DNA from: Balneolaceae bacterium
Lineage (GTDB): Bacteria > Bacteroidota > Rhodothermia > Balneolales > Cyclonatronaceae
Assembly: GCA_007694035.1 (NCBI GenBank)
Contig: RECM01000217.1
Coordinates: 1 to 46,060, forward strand
DNA length: 46,060 nt
Direction: 5' to 3'
Of the stretch, positions 17,009 through 25,297 are shown piece by piece. The stretch's first letter is position 1; each line of letters opens with the position of its first letter. Both the position numbers and the translations under genes were made by a program. The notes beneath the pieces are model-generated. The model was not told where the DNA came from. It made no database searches and worked only from the letters and a program-made list of their open reading frames with translations.

Positions 17009-19138
17009 TCATTGTTTTGCAATGGGCAGCAGTACTCTGAAAAGTGAGCCGGCACCGGGATCGGATTCAACTTGTATGGTGCCGCCGTGGGCCTTTATGA
17101 TGTCGTTGGTGATCGACAGCCCCAGGCCGGTACCCTGGGTGCCTTTTTTGGTGGTAAAAAACGGCTGCATGATTTTGTCGATGATAGCCGCCGGTATTCC
17201 CGGACCGTTGTCTGCAATTTCGATGATAATTCTGTTGGATGTCTTTTTTGTACGTACCACCAGCCTGGGGTCATAGGGCTGAGGATGTCCATTTTCCGGT
17301 CCCGGCCCGGTTGAGATGGCGGGCTCACTCAGAACAGAAGCACTCTTTTCCTTCATGGCATCAAATGCATTCGTGCTCATGTTCAAAATCACACGGCTGA
17401 AGTCTTCAGCAACAAGTGGTATCTCCCCGATATCGCCGGCCAGATCCAGTTCAATATCCACACTGATCGGTTGCGGTCCGGCCCTCATCCCGTGAAAGGA
17501 GAGGTTCACATATTCCCTGATCAGGCTGTTGAGGTCGGTGGGCTGAACATTGCCATTGCTCCCCCTGCTGTGCATAAGCATGGATTTCACGATGCCATCG
17601 GCACGTGAGCCATGCTCGTGTATTTTGCGCAGGTTGGTATCTATATCGTTCAGAATCTCGAGAATGAAGTCAATCTCCAGGTCATTTCCAGCCATCGCAT
17701 CACTCCCCGCCCCCATATCCATCCCGCCACCCCCCAAATCACTCACCTTTTGCCCCTCGCCTTCTTCTTTTTGCCTCCCGCCTTCTAACTTCTGCCTTTT
17801 GCTTTCTGCCTTCTGCTCCCCGCTTTCTGCCTTCTGCTCCCCGCTTTCTGCCTTTTGCTCCCCCCTTTTTGCCTTCTGCTTCCCTAATTCCTCACGGACT
17901 TCCTCAAGCAACTCAATGCTCAACTCCGAAAAATTATTCACAAAATTCAGCGGGTTTTTTATCTCATGGGCGATGCCGGCAGTGAGCTGACCAAGGCTGG
18001 CCAGTTTCTCCTGCTGAACGAGCTGGTCCTGGGCGGCTTTCAGCTCGCTGAGCGCGTCGGCCAGTTCCCGGTTTTTAATATCGAGCTGGTAGAAATCTTC
18101 ATAGCGTGCGTAGGCAACTGAAAATGCATCGGCGAGCGACCGGATTGCATTCAGGTTATCATCGCTCAGTGGGTTTTTGCACCCGGCATAGATCATTCCC
18201 TGTTTGAAGGGCACGAAATGGAGGTTGAGCGTGTCGGGAATCTCCTGATTGTCCATGTAGGCTTTGATCGACCCGATGAGACCCTGCCTGGCCAGGAACT
18301 GGTACCAGAGCAACAGCTGCTCAGGGTTCCACCGGTCCCTGAAAATTTCACTGTTCCGCCAGTGGGCCACAGCTTTCTGAATTACCTCAATATCATTAAA
18401 GGAGAATTCGGATGTGGCCAGGGCTTTTCCCTGCGGTGTGGAGAGGTGCATGCGCACGCGTTCGGAATTCTCGTCAAAAATGAATACACCACAGCGGATG
18501 AAGCAAATTCCGATCGTATTCAGCTCCTGCCATACCAGCGGCGTGATGCGCTCAAGGTCGGATGCCGTTCTCATGGTGGCAATTTCGGCCCGGAAACGGT
18601 CGATGGCCGATTTTACCTCAGCCTGCTTCAGCATTTTTTCCAGCTCAAGGGTACGCTGGTTCACAAGCTTTTGCAGTTCACGGTTACGCTCGAGCAGGTA
18701 ATTCAACGGAAGGGTTTCATCTTCGCCAGACTGATCGGGAAGCGATGTATGGTCGTGGTGAATCAGCCAGTCGCCCGGGTCGTTGTCGTCCTTCTGGTAG
18801 AATTTCCATAGGGTTGACTGCCGGATCGACGGAATGGTACCTTCTGCACCGGCCACTTTAAAGTGAAGCTCATATTCCTGTTCAATAAGGCCGAATTCAC
18901 CCAGGTCGGTAAACCGTTTCCAAAGCTGGTTAACCGTCATTTCATCGGGCAGCCGGGCCAGCGATTTTTCGTAATAGGTTTTTACCTTCTCAAACCCGTC
19001 CTCTTTTTCGTGAATGGCCGTGCCAAAAATGGAAATTTCGGGATGGAGCAGGGTCAGCAGGCTATCGAGATTTTTATCCTGGATGTGCTTCAGCAGAAGG
19101 GACTGGTTTGTTTGTATGAGTTGCTCTTTGCTTTGCAT
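17009..19138 (-). CDS. Sensor histidine kinase with NTF2-like and GAF sensors
   Basis: 709 residues, soluble. Residues 1-140 look like a SnoaL/NTF2-like cone domain (LLLKHIQDKNLDSLLTLLHP... ending in STLWKFYQKDD...DWLIHHDHTS). A coiled coil follows at about 145-175, then a GAF-like domain at about 175-340, the DHp domain with H391 (TAGIAHEIKNP) and an ATPase domain (N-box STNAFDAM, DNGPGIP, GTGLGLSITNDIIKAHGG). Between the two DHp helices, residues about 419-483 form a low-complexity insert built on the 7-residue unit GEQKAES, encoded by heptanucleotide repeats (17741-17880). The NTF2-like domain as a kinase input is unusual; such folds often bind small hydrophobic molecules, but none is proven here. 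It is a separate unit from the seven-GAF kinase gene, 148 bp away. Confidence 0.92.
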   Translation of the reverse strand: MQSKEQLIQTNQSLLLKHIQDKNLDSLLTLLHPEISIFGTAIHEKEDGFEKVKTYYEKSLARLPDEMTVNQLWKRFTDLGEFGLIEQEYELHFKVAGAEGTIPSIRQSTLWKFYQKDDNDPGDWLIHHDHTSLPDQSGEDETLPLNYLLERNRELQKLVNQRTLELEKMLKQAEVKSAIDRFRAEIATMRTASDLERITPLVWQELNTIGICFIRCGVFIFDENSERVRMHLSTPQGKALATSEFSFNDIEVIQKAVAHWRNSEIFRDRWNPEQLLLWYQFLARQGLIGSIKAYMDNQEIPDTLNLHFVPFKQGMIYAGCKNPLSDDNLNAIRSLADAFSVAYARYEDFYQLDIKNRELADALSELKAAQDQLVQQEKLASLGQLTAGIAHEIKNPLNFVNNFSELSIELLEEVREELGKQKAKRGEQKAESGEQKAESGEQKAESKRQKLEGGRQKEEGEGQKVSDLGGGGMDMGAGSDAMAGNDLEIDFILEILNDIDTNLRKIHEHGSRADGIVKSMLMHSRGSNGNVQPTDLNSLIREYVNLSFHGMRAGPQPISVDIELDLAGDIGEIPLVAEDFSRVILNMSTNAFDAMKEKSASVLSEPAISTGPGPENGHPQPYDPRLVVRTKKTSNRIIIEIADNGPGIPAAIIDKIMQPFFTTKKGTQGTGLGLSITNDIIKAHGGTIQVESDPGAGSLFRVLLPIAKQ
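17741..17880 (-). repeat. In-frame heptanucleotide repeat array (RGCARAA)
   Basis: On the minus strand 20 consecutive heptamers fit without a slip: AGCAGAA, GGCAAAA, AGGGGGG, AGCAAAA, GGCAGAA, AGCGGGG, AGCAGAA and so on to GGTGAGT. The consensus is RGCARAA. Three heptamers make 21 nt, so the array is translated as a 7-residue repeat (GEQKAES) in the kinase. Confidence 0.9.
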
Positions 19139-19523
19139 GGGGATGCTACAAGTTCAGTATAACTGGCAGATGAGAGGGTCGGGTGGTTTTGGCAGTGATA
19201 CAGAAGTCACAAATTTAATAAGCCCTTTCATACCCTTGCAATTTTTGATCACTATCATATTCATTTAAAAACAGTCTTTACAATCATACATGACAGGCTA
19301 TAAACCAATGTTAACGGAACTGCCGACGATCGTTAATCCCGCAAAATCGGTCCCTGGTGGATGAATGAAAAAGGTTATTTCTTGGTCCCGGTATATATCG
19401 GTATATATATGGTTACTGAGCAATATAATTCTTCACTTGCACAGAACTGCGTTAATTAACAAAAAAATCTTCCTATATAAAATACAGAATGCAAACTGTT
19501 TTGATGTTATGCCGGCAACCTGA
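19139..19523. other. Intergenic region, no gene seen
   Basis: 385 AT-rich bases between the pyruvate kinase-like gene stop and the NTF2-GAF kinase start (both minus). It contains a short repeat, GGTATATATC followed by GGTATATATAT, near 19390-19411. No convincing gene, RNA or terminator was recognised. Confidence 0.5.
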
Positions 19524-21038
19524 TCAGATTGTCCAGCTTTTAAGTGCTCTCAACCGCGGGGTTTTTTTCGCCTGGTGCTGGTGCATTCGGTTATGCAGGT
19601 CGTTAATGATGTCTATGGCCTCCAGAATGTAAGGGCCTTTGTTAAGCATCACGCATTCGGCCCGCACACTCATTGCGGCATCGGTGATTTCTGCCCGGGA
19701 TCGGATTCCCTTCTTAACCAGGCGTTCCAAAACCTGTGTGGCCCAGATTACGGGCACATGGGCGGCCTCGGTGAGCCACAGAATTTCTTCCTGGATTTCC
19801 GCAAGTCGTTCAAAACCAATTTCAACGGCCAGATCTCCCCGGGCAATCATCACCGCAAACGGGTGCCGCCCGGCAGCACGCACGATGATGTCGGGCAAAT
19901 TGTGTACTGCCAGGGCCGTTTCAATCTTTGCAACAATAGGGATTCCGGACGGATTTTCTACTCGTTGAGTAAGTGCATCTTCCAGTATGTCAAGATCGGC
20001 AGGTGTCTGTATAAATGAATATCCGATGATATCGGCATGTGAGGTCACAAAATCGAGATTGAGAAGGTCGGTTTCCGATAATGGTGATATGTTCAGTTCG
20101 GTTCCCGGGAAGTTTAACCCTTTGTCTGCTGTAAGTTTAGCCCCCTTGGGACCGGTCTGCTTCACAAGGAGAACCGCTCTTTCGTCTGCAACAGCTTCGA
20201 CAACCGTACCGATCTTTCCATCGTCAATCCAGACCTCTGCACCCTTTCGCAGCGTGTCAAAAATCTCAGGGATACTGCATACTGCTGTAAACAGTGCCGA
20301 TGTGAATGGTTCTTCTTTCCGGCAGAGCACGATCCGGTCGCCGCAGATAACCCTTTCCTTTCCCTCCGCTAGAGTAACGTTGAGCAGTCTTGCCTTGGGG
20401 CCGGCCAGATCCATCATTAATCTGCAGTTGCGCCCGGTCTTGCGTGATGCTTCACGTATATTTTCAACCATTTGCATCCACACAGCTTCATGATCATGCG
20501 CACAGTTGATACGAGCCACATCCATACCCTTTAGGAGAAGATTTACGGACAGGTCGGGATCGGATGCCGCTTCAGACGGCAAGGTTACCATGATGCGTGT
20601 TTGTGTCGGGTTTAATGAGGTGCCAAGAACGGCATCACTACGTTTTTGCAGAATGCGCTCACCACGCAGTATGGCTCTTTTGGGCGGATGGTTAAAATAT
20701 GTCTTATCTGGAAATTCGCAGATACGGGCAAGTGACGCGATGACCGAATCGAGGGCCGGCATCACCTTCGATTCGAGCCGGCCAAGCGATGAAAGACCAA
20801 GCGGTGATAATTCCAGCTGCAATTCTCTCAGATCATGTTCCCGAAGCGCCAGGTAGTGAGCCAGATTGATGCCGCTGCATAAAAACTGCCGGCGCCGGAT
20901 CCACGGTCGCCAGGTATCAAACCGGGCACGTCCGTCGCGGTCAACCCTGTTGCGAAGGCGTATCAGGCGCTCCAAAAGCTCCGTTTGCTTTTCGGCCTGT
21001 TTTTTGTTCCGAACCCGATCTGCAGATACCAGCGTCAT
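19524..21038 (-). CDS. Pyruvate kinase-like protein, no C-terminal domain
   Basis: 504 residues. About 130 N-terminal residues (with HYLALREHDLRELQ and LGLSSLGRLE) precede a pyruvate kinase barrel, an extension seen in one bacterial pyruvate kinase-like branch. The barrel keeps the substrate-side arginine and asparagine (VARINCAHD for the usual RLNFSHG), MDLAGPKARL for DTKGPEIRT, the B domain (VWIDDGKIGTVVE), the catalytic AKIE, the ARGDLAVEIG metal site and ATQVLERL. It stops right after the barrel, so the allosteric C-terminal domain is missing. Two positions that hold the potassium ligands in classical enzymes (Ser of NFSHG, Thr of DTKG) are Ala and Leu. It probably converts phosphoenolpyruvate and ADP to pyruvate and ATP, but activity on another substrate is possible. 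It appears monocistronic. Confidence 0.85.
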   Translation of the reverse strand: MTLVSADRVRNKKQAEKQTELLERLIRLRNRVDRDGRARFDTWRPWIRRRQFLCSGINLAHYLALREHDLRELQLELSPLGLSSLGRLESKVMPALDSVIASLARICEFPDKTYFNHPPKRAILRGERILQKRSDAVLGTSLNPTQTRIMVTLPSEAASDPDLSVNLLLKGMDVARINCAHDHEAVWMQMVENIREASRKTGRNCRLMMDLAGPKARLLNVTLAEGKERVICGDRIVLCRKEEPFTSALFTAVCSIPEIFDTLRKGAEVWIDDGKIGTVVEAVADERAVLLVKQTGPKGAKLTADKGLNFPGTELNISPLSETDLLNLDFVTSHADIIGYSFIQTPADLDILEDALTQRVENPSGIPIVAKIETALAVHNLPDIIVRAAGRHPFAVMIARGDLAVEIGFERLAEIQEEILWLTEAAHVPVIWATQVLERLVKKGIRSRAEITDAAMSVRAECVMLNKGPYILEAIDIINDLHNRMHQHQAKKTPRLRALKSWTI

Positions 21039-21238
21039 AAATAGTATGGCTAGTTATTTATATACATCATGATAATGCAAAATCGAGATAAACCACTGTT
21101 AAGAAAATGTTAAGAACGGGTCATGCAGATACCTTTACGTAACACTATCGGGCATTGGTTTGACGCTTATTCAGATATATTGGCGTAATCGTATGATTAA
21201 TACAGATGTAATCGGATTAAATATGGTACAACGATAAA

Positions 21239-22546
21239 TTATTTCCCTGCCTGCCCGGTCATCGCCTGATAAATAAGCGCCCGCAGTTTACCATGGATAT
21301 CGGAACCGGTTGCCGGGATCAGCTGGGTAAAGAAAACAACAACCAACCGGTCTGCTGGGCTCACCCAGTAGGTTGAGTGATAAGCGCCTCCCCAGCCGTA
21401 GTCGCCGACAGCGCCGGGCGTTCCCCTTGCCCCGACATGTTCGACCACATCAAAACCGAGTCCCATACCGACACCATCTCGGAAAGAGATACCGGTGAGG
21501 TGATTGATTGTCATCAGCTCCACCGTTTTCGGGCTCAGAATACGGTACCCGTCGAGTTCGCCACCGTTCAGCATCATCTGCAGAAATCGTGCGTAGTCGT
21601 TGGCGGTTGACAGCAGGCCGGCGCCCCCCGAGAAGCTTTTTCGCGGCCCGTTCACATAATGGCCCTGACCAACGGATCCCCCCGGGTCGGCGGCCCGTAC
21701 AATTCCGGGTCCGTCGGTGGCCGAGTAGACGGCAGCAAGCCGGGTTGTTTTGGTATCGGGCAGATAGAAGTGGGTATCGTTCATCCCGAGGGGTTCGAAT
21801 ATGCGGCTTTCGAGAAAATGATCGAGTGGCTGGCCGCTGATCTCTTCCACAAGTACGCCCAGAATATCGGTGGCGTATCCGTACACAAACCGCTCTCCCG
21901 GGTGGGCATCGTGGGGCAGGGCTGCGATTCGGCGTACCGTTTCGCGGATGGGCTCATCCCGGTCGGCGAAATACCAGCCCTGAATGCCCGCCTCCTTCCA
22001 GAGATCGGCTGCCGTACCGTATCCGTAACCGATACCGGCTGTATGGGTGAGCAAATCGCGGATGGTTACCGCACGCCGGGCATCCGCGATTGTGTAACCG
22101 CCATCCTCATCCCTTACGGCGACGGTAGTTTTGCTGTATTCCGGAAGGTATTTCCCGACCGGATCACCAATCAGCAGCCTACCCTCTTCCTGCAGCATCA
22201 TCACGGCCACGCTCACAATGGCTTTGGTCTGCGACGCGATACGGAAGATGGCATCTTTCGGCATGGGGTCTCCGGCTTCCACATCCCTCATACCGAACGA
22301 TTCAAAAAAGACGGCGTTACCATCCCTGAGTACCATGGCCACACCGCCGCTCAATCGCTGCTGTTCTGCATAGGCATTGAGCGTGGATGTAAGCCGGGCC
22401 AGGCGCTCCGACGAAAACCCGGCTTCTTCCGGTATAACCGGCCCGAACGACTGTGAAAAAGCAGGCAGAATTCCGGCCGTTACTGCCAAAACAAATAAAA
22501 CAAGATGCCGGAGCCGGAGGGTTGCAGTTACAAGGCCAGTATTCAT
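21239..22546 (-). CDS. Exported serine hydrolase, class C beta-lactamase fold
   Basis: 435 residues from the ATG at 22546 (a TTG two codons upstream is less likely). A signal peptide (HLVLFVLAVTAGILPAFSQ) directs it out of the cytoplasm. The nucleophile motif is S-x-x-K in FRIASQTKAIVS, the second motif is Y-x-T in FVYGYATDILG, and a WGGAYHS segment sits where the third motif is expected. The fold is that of the beta-lactamase/EstB/D-aminopeptidase family; in such proteins the substrate may be an ester, a peptide or a peptidoglycan piece, and true beta-lactamase activity is not implied. It has its own unit with 138 bp to the next gene. The 200 bp on its 3' side show nothing recognisable. Confidence 0.9.
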   Translation of the reverse strand: MNTGLVTATLRLRHLVLFVLAVTAGILPAFSQSFGPVIPEEAGFSSERLARLTSTLNAYAEQQRLSGGVAMVLRDGNAVFFESFGMRDVEAGDPMPKDAIFRIASQTKAIVSVAVMMLQEEGRLLIGDPVGKYLPEYSKTTVAVRDEDGGYTIADARRAVTIRDLLTHTAGIGYGYGTAADLWKEAGIQGWYFADRDEPIRETVRRIAALPHDAHPGERFVYGYATDILGVLVEEISGQPLDHFLESRIFEPLGMNDTHFYLPDTKTTRLAAVYSATDGPGIVRAADPGGSVGQGHYVNGPRKSFSGGAGLLSTANDYARFLQMMLNGGELDGYRILSPKTVELMTINHLTGISFRDGVGMGLGFDVVEHVGARGTPGAVGDYGWGGAYHSTYWVSPADRLVVVFFTQLIPATGSDIHGKLRALIYQAMTGQAGK

Positions 22547-22690
22547 ATGCAAAAATTATGAGTTAATAAAAGTGCTTCGGCGCCATACCGGCCGGACGTG
22601 CTGCCTGTGCAGTAACAGCCGCTGCCAAATGTGCTGCATGCTGTTATTTAATTGGGAATATCGTTAAAAAAACAGGAAAAAAGCATTCTG

Positions 22691-23809
22691 TCATTTTTTG
22701 CTGCGCCGGCGGGCATCGCGAATCAACCTGATAACGGAGCGCCGCCGGGATGCGGGCAGGGTATACTTCTCCATCCAGCGCATATCCAGCATATATTTAA
22801 GTATGGCCTGACTTTTTCCGATTACGGTAAACCGGCCGGCGGTAAAAATGGCATGGTCCGGACCGTTTGAAATGATGAGAGGGGTAACAGGCAGGGGTTT
22901 AAATGTTTTCAGATCTTTGCCGCTAATCAATGCTTCGATGTTTTCCCGCAGAATTTTACCCTGTTTCACCGCATGCACACCAACGGGCGGCAGGTTGAAC
23001 CCGCTTATATCGGCCGTATCGCCCGCTGCAAAAACAGAATCCTGTTCGGGAACCAGCAGTGTCTTCTCTGTAAGAATCCTGCCCCCGGACCCGGTTTTAA
23101 ATGGGTGATCTATGGTTAATGAAGACGGTTCACTACCGGTTGCCATAATCACGGCATCATAGCCGGTGGCTGAATCTTCATCAAATGTTACGCCGGTTTG
23201 AATATCCACCCCTCTTTCAGTGAGTATCCGCCGGGCCGTTTCTGCAGCCTTATCCGGGAAGGCAGACAGTATGTGGTCGGCCTGCTCCAGAATGGTGATG
23301 ACCACGCCGTTTTTTCTTTTCGGGTGTGACAGGTTCAGGGCAATTTCAGTTCCGGCAGCCCCGGCGCCTGTAATCAGAAGATGTTTGATGGCCCCCGATT
23401 CAAGTTTTTCCCGGAGCGATAGCAGCCGCGACATCGGTTTTACCGGGTACACATTTGGCAATTGTGATGTTGCCGGAGTCCGGGAGCCTACATTGATAAC
23501 CAGGATGTCGTACGTGAGGGTTTCACCCGTTGAAAGGCTGATGCTCTTGTGAGCGGGATTGACCGATGAAACATATGCCTGTATGAAGCCTGTACCGTAC
23601 CGTTTGCACAGTTTTTCAAGGTTAACCGAAGTTTGATGCCACTCGTAAAAACCGGCCAGGTATTGGGGCAGCGCACCTGAATACACCAGCCAGGGATCAG
23701 CCGAGACCAGGGTTACTTCCAGGTTCTTCCGCTTCCATATATGGCCCATCTTGATGAGAGGAAGCGAAGCATGTCCCCCGCCGGCAATTAGCAGCTTTAA
23801 TGGTGCCAT
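22691..23809 (-). CDS. FAD-dependent oxidoreductase, SelD-N-terminal/NDH-2-like
   Basis: 372 residues from the ATG at 23809, preferred to a TTG 27 nt upstream because the FAD motif LLIAGGGHASLPLI then follows directly. A second Rossmann motif (LLITGAGAAGTEIAL) binds NAD(P)H, and ATGSEP and VFAAGDTADI are the usual later motifs. YSGALPQYLAGFY and DILVINVGSRTP resemble the NADH-dehydrogenase-like domain otherwise found at the N-terminus of some selenophosphate synthetases (TIGR03169 type). It has a single cysteine in its first 100 residues and not the cysteine pair of sulfide:quinone oxidoreductase. It follows DUF2892 and GntR genes on the same strand, so a role in sulfide or quinone redox chemistry is inferred from context only. 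Confidence 0.85.
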   Translation of the reverse strand: MAPLKLLIAGGGHASLPLIKMGHIWKRKNLEVTLVSADPWLVYSGALPQYLAGFYEWHQTSVNLEKLCKRYGTGFIQAYVSSVNPAHKSISLSTGETLTYDILVINVGSRTPATSQLPNVYPVKPMSRLLSLREKLESGAIKHLLITGAGAAGTEIALNLSHPKRKNGVVITILEQADHILSAFPDKAAETARRILTERGVDIQTGVTFDEDSATGYDAVIMATGSEPSSLTIDHPFKTGSGGRILTEKTLLVPEQDSVFAAGDTADISGFNLPPVGVHAVKQGKILRENIEALISGKDLKTFKPLPVTPLIISNGPDHAIFTAGRFTVIGKSQAILKYMLDMRWMEKYTLPASRRRSVIRLIRDARRRSKK

Positions 23810-23899
23810 TATTTCTGATGTTGTTCCGGAATGCAAGTTCCGGGGCTTTTTTCAAAATATATCCGGTACAGTCTCCGATGGTCAATACCGGAAAAGCTG

Positions 23900-24100
23900 T
23901 TACTCTTTATTAGTCGAAAGCCCAACGGGTAGATACAGGGGGCAGGTCCCGACCAGGCTGGTAAGGATGAATGCCGCAGCAATAACTCCCAGAATGATGG
24001 CCACTGTACCCGTAATCAGGCCGGTGAAGTAGAGAACAGCGATAATGATGGCGACTACAATTCTTATGGAACGGTCGATGGTACCCATGTTCTTTTTCAT
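23900..24100 (-). CDS. DUF2892 (YgaP-type) inner membrane protein
   Basis: 66 residues. It starts MKKNMGTIDRSIRI, typical of DUF2892, followed by two hydrophobic helices (about 12-28 and 32-50) and the TCPLYLPVGLST ending characteristic of the family. In other bacteria this domain forms the membrane part of YgaP next to a rhodanese and is common in sulfur and sulfide loci. It lies 90 nt upstream of the flavoprotein gene and 41 nt downstream of the small membrane peptide ORF. Its molecular role is unknown. Confidence 0.93.
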   Translation of the reverse strand: MKKNMGTIDRSIRIVVAIIIAVLYFTGLITGTVAIILGVIAAAFILTSLVGTCPLYLPVGLSTNKE

Positions 24101-24140
24101 AGAACGTTTTTCCTGGTTTAGTTTAGAGGGGAGAAATAAT

Positions 24141-24242
24141 TTATAGGACAGATGACAGGAGAAATCCGGTGATTGATAAAACCAGCAGACATGTGGAGCA
24201 GATAATGATCAGTTTAATCCATTTTGGCAGATTTTTCATCAT
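24141..24242 (-). CDS. Putative 33-residue single-pass membrane peptide
   Basis: An ORF too short for usual gene calling: MMKNLPKWIK, a hydrophobic stretch of about 20 residues with C15 and C18 (IIICSTCLLVL), and a short SSVL tail before TAA. Its tandem ATGs start 6 nt after the GntR stop (TGA AAATAA ATG ATG), and the stop is 41 nt before the DUF2892 gene. This spacing inside an apparent operon, plus the K/W-rich start and clean helix, argue for translation. No family was recognised. It could be a chance ORF; conservation at the same position would decide. Confidence 0.45.
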   Translation of the reverse strand: MMKNLPKWIKLIIICSTCLLVLSITGFLLSSVL

Positions 24243-24248
24243 TTATTT

Positions 24249-25037
24249 TCAGGACCTGAAAACCGGTACGAACTCTTTCAGGGGCATGTCTGCCGCCGAT
24301 GAGCTGTCATCTTTCCGCCGCTCGAGGGTCATTTCGTACATCACCCGGTCGCTGCGGTAATATCGTTTCTGATAGTAAACCGGTTTTTCACCGATGGTGA
24401 AGGTTGTGCGGTCGATCAGCAACAGGGGCGATTTGATATCCACCTTCAGTTCAGATGCCAGCTGGTCGTCGGCGAGTTCGGCCGATATTCTGTAGCAACC
24501 CCGGATGATGGGGATATTGTAATTCTCTTCAAGGGTTTTATAGATGGTTGAATGCTGCAATTGCTCTTTTTCAAGGAGCTGGCCGTATAAAATGGGCAGC
24601 CAGGTGCTGTCGAATGCCACCGGTTCGCCATTGCCAAGGCGGAGGCGGTCTATCTGAATAACTTTGGTGCCCTCCCCTATACCAAGGATGCCCGAAAGCC
24701 AGGCCGGCGCGTCAACGGTAATGAACTCTTTAACAACGGATGAAGCTATGAGGCCGGCATTGGCCATGTCCTCATCGAAGTCGGTGAGGCGGACCAGGTT
24801 GTGGGGTGTGCGGTTATCGCTTACGAATGATCCAAGGCCCTGGCAACGGTATATGATGGAATCACTTTCAAGCGATTGAAGGGCCCGGCGGATGGTTACG
24901 CGGCTCACATCAAACATGGTGGCCAGCTCGTTTTCGGAGGGCAGCTTTTCATCGGGCCTGTACTCGGCATCCTCAATTTTTTTTCGCAGCCAATGGCTGA
25001 TCTGGCTATGGCGGGGTATTCCTTCTTTGAGTTTCAT
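24249..25037 (-). CDS. GntR-family transcriptional regulator with UTRA domain
   Basis: 262 residues. The N-terminal winged helix (about 8-75) has the signature LPSENELATMFDVSRVTIRRAL and a wing YRCQGLGSFV. The rest is a UTRA effector domain (about 95-245; DRLRLGNGEPVAFDSTWLP and LLLIDRTTFTIGEKPVYYQKRYYRSDR), placing it in the HutC subgroup. It is divergent from the YeeE/YedE unit. Two matching inverted repeats (25096-25111 near its own start, 25225-25240 in the opposite promoter) are the probable operators, implying autoregulation and control of the transporter operon. HutC-type proteins usually bind small organic effectors, so a sulfur locus is an unusual setting; the effector is unknown. 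Confidence 0.93.
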   Translation of the reverse strand: MKLKEGIPRHSQISHWLRKKIEDAEYRPDEKLPSENELATMFDVSRVTIRRALQSLESDSIIYRCQGLGSFVSDNRTPHNLVRLTDFDEDMANAGLIASSVVKEFITVDAPAWLSGILGIGEGTKVIQIDRLRLGNGEPVAFDSTWLPILYGQLLEKEQLQHSTIYKTLEENYNIPIIRGCYRISAELADDQLASELKVDIKSPLLLIDRTTFTIGEKPVYYQKRYYRSDRVMYEMTLERRKDDSSSAADMPLKEFVPVFRS

Positions 25038-25095
25038 CGGGATTTTCAGTTAATTGATTTTGTATAAGGTAAGCAAAACACCAGAAAATATCAAT

Positions 25096-25111
25096 ACATG
25101 TTAATACAAGT
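25096..25111. promoter_or_regulatory. Predicted GntR operator 1
   Basis: ACATGT-TAAT-ACAAGT, a 6-4-6 inverted repeat with one mismatch between arms, 59 bp upstream of the GntR start. It shares five of six bases of the left arm and all of the right arm with operator 2. The site would lie over or near the GntR gene's own promoter. Confidence 0.55.
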
Positions 25112-25167
25112 ATGGTTGCCTTGTCTGATACCAGGGGTAAAGCAGATTCTTTTGATTTCATTAAATC

Positions 25168-25194
25168 ATTGATAATACAATCAATACGTACGTA
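25168..25194. promoter_or_regulatory. Further palindromes in divergent promoter region
   Basis: Midway between the two predicted GntR operators lie ATTGAT-AATACA-ATCAAT (25168-25185) and the overlapping perfect palindrome TACGTACGTA (25185-25194). Their role is unknown; they may bind a second regulator. Confidence 0.3.
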
Positions 25195-25224
25195 GAATTG
25201 AGATGGTTACAGATTTATACTTCA

Positions 25225-25240
25225 ACTTGTATTGACAAGT
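25225..25240. promoter_or_regulatory. Predicted GntR operator 2
   Basis: ACTTGT-ATTG-ACAAGT, a perfect 6-4-6 inverted repeat 58 bp before the first YeeE/YedE start codon. It overlaps the candidate -35 element TTGACA, an ideal position for repression. Confidence 0.6.
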
Positions 25241-25262
25241 AGTAACAATTGTCGTACCTTTA
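25232..25262 (+). promoter_or_regulatory. Candidate promoter of the sulfur transport operon
   Basis: TTGACA at 25232-25237, 17 bp, then TACCTT/TACCTTTA at 25255-25262. The downstream box also resembles the Bacteroidota -7 element TAnnTTTG. It lies about 40 bp before the ATG at 25298. Confidence 0.4.
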
Positions 25263-25297
25263 CATCGAACAAACAAAAACAGACCCAATTAAATATC

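Noticed and set aside
19361-19459. 32-codon plus-strand ORF in the gap before the pyruvate kinase-like gene
   Set aside because: Isolated from any operon on its strand, partly made of TATATATA repeats, no recognisable feature.
22691-23809. Classical sulfide:quinone oxidoreductase
   Set aside because: The catalytic cysteine pair is missing and the N-terminal motifs fit the SelD-N/NDH-like group better.
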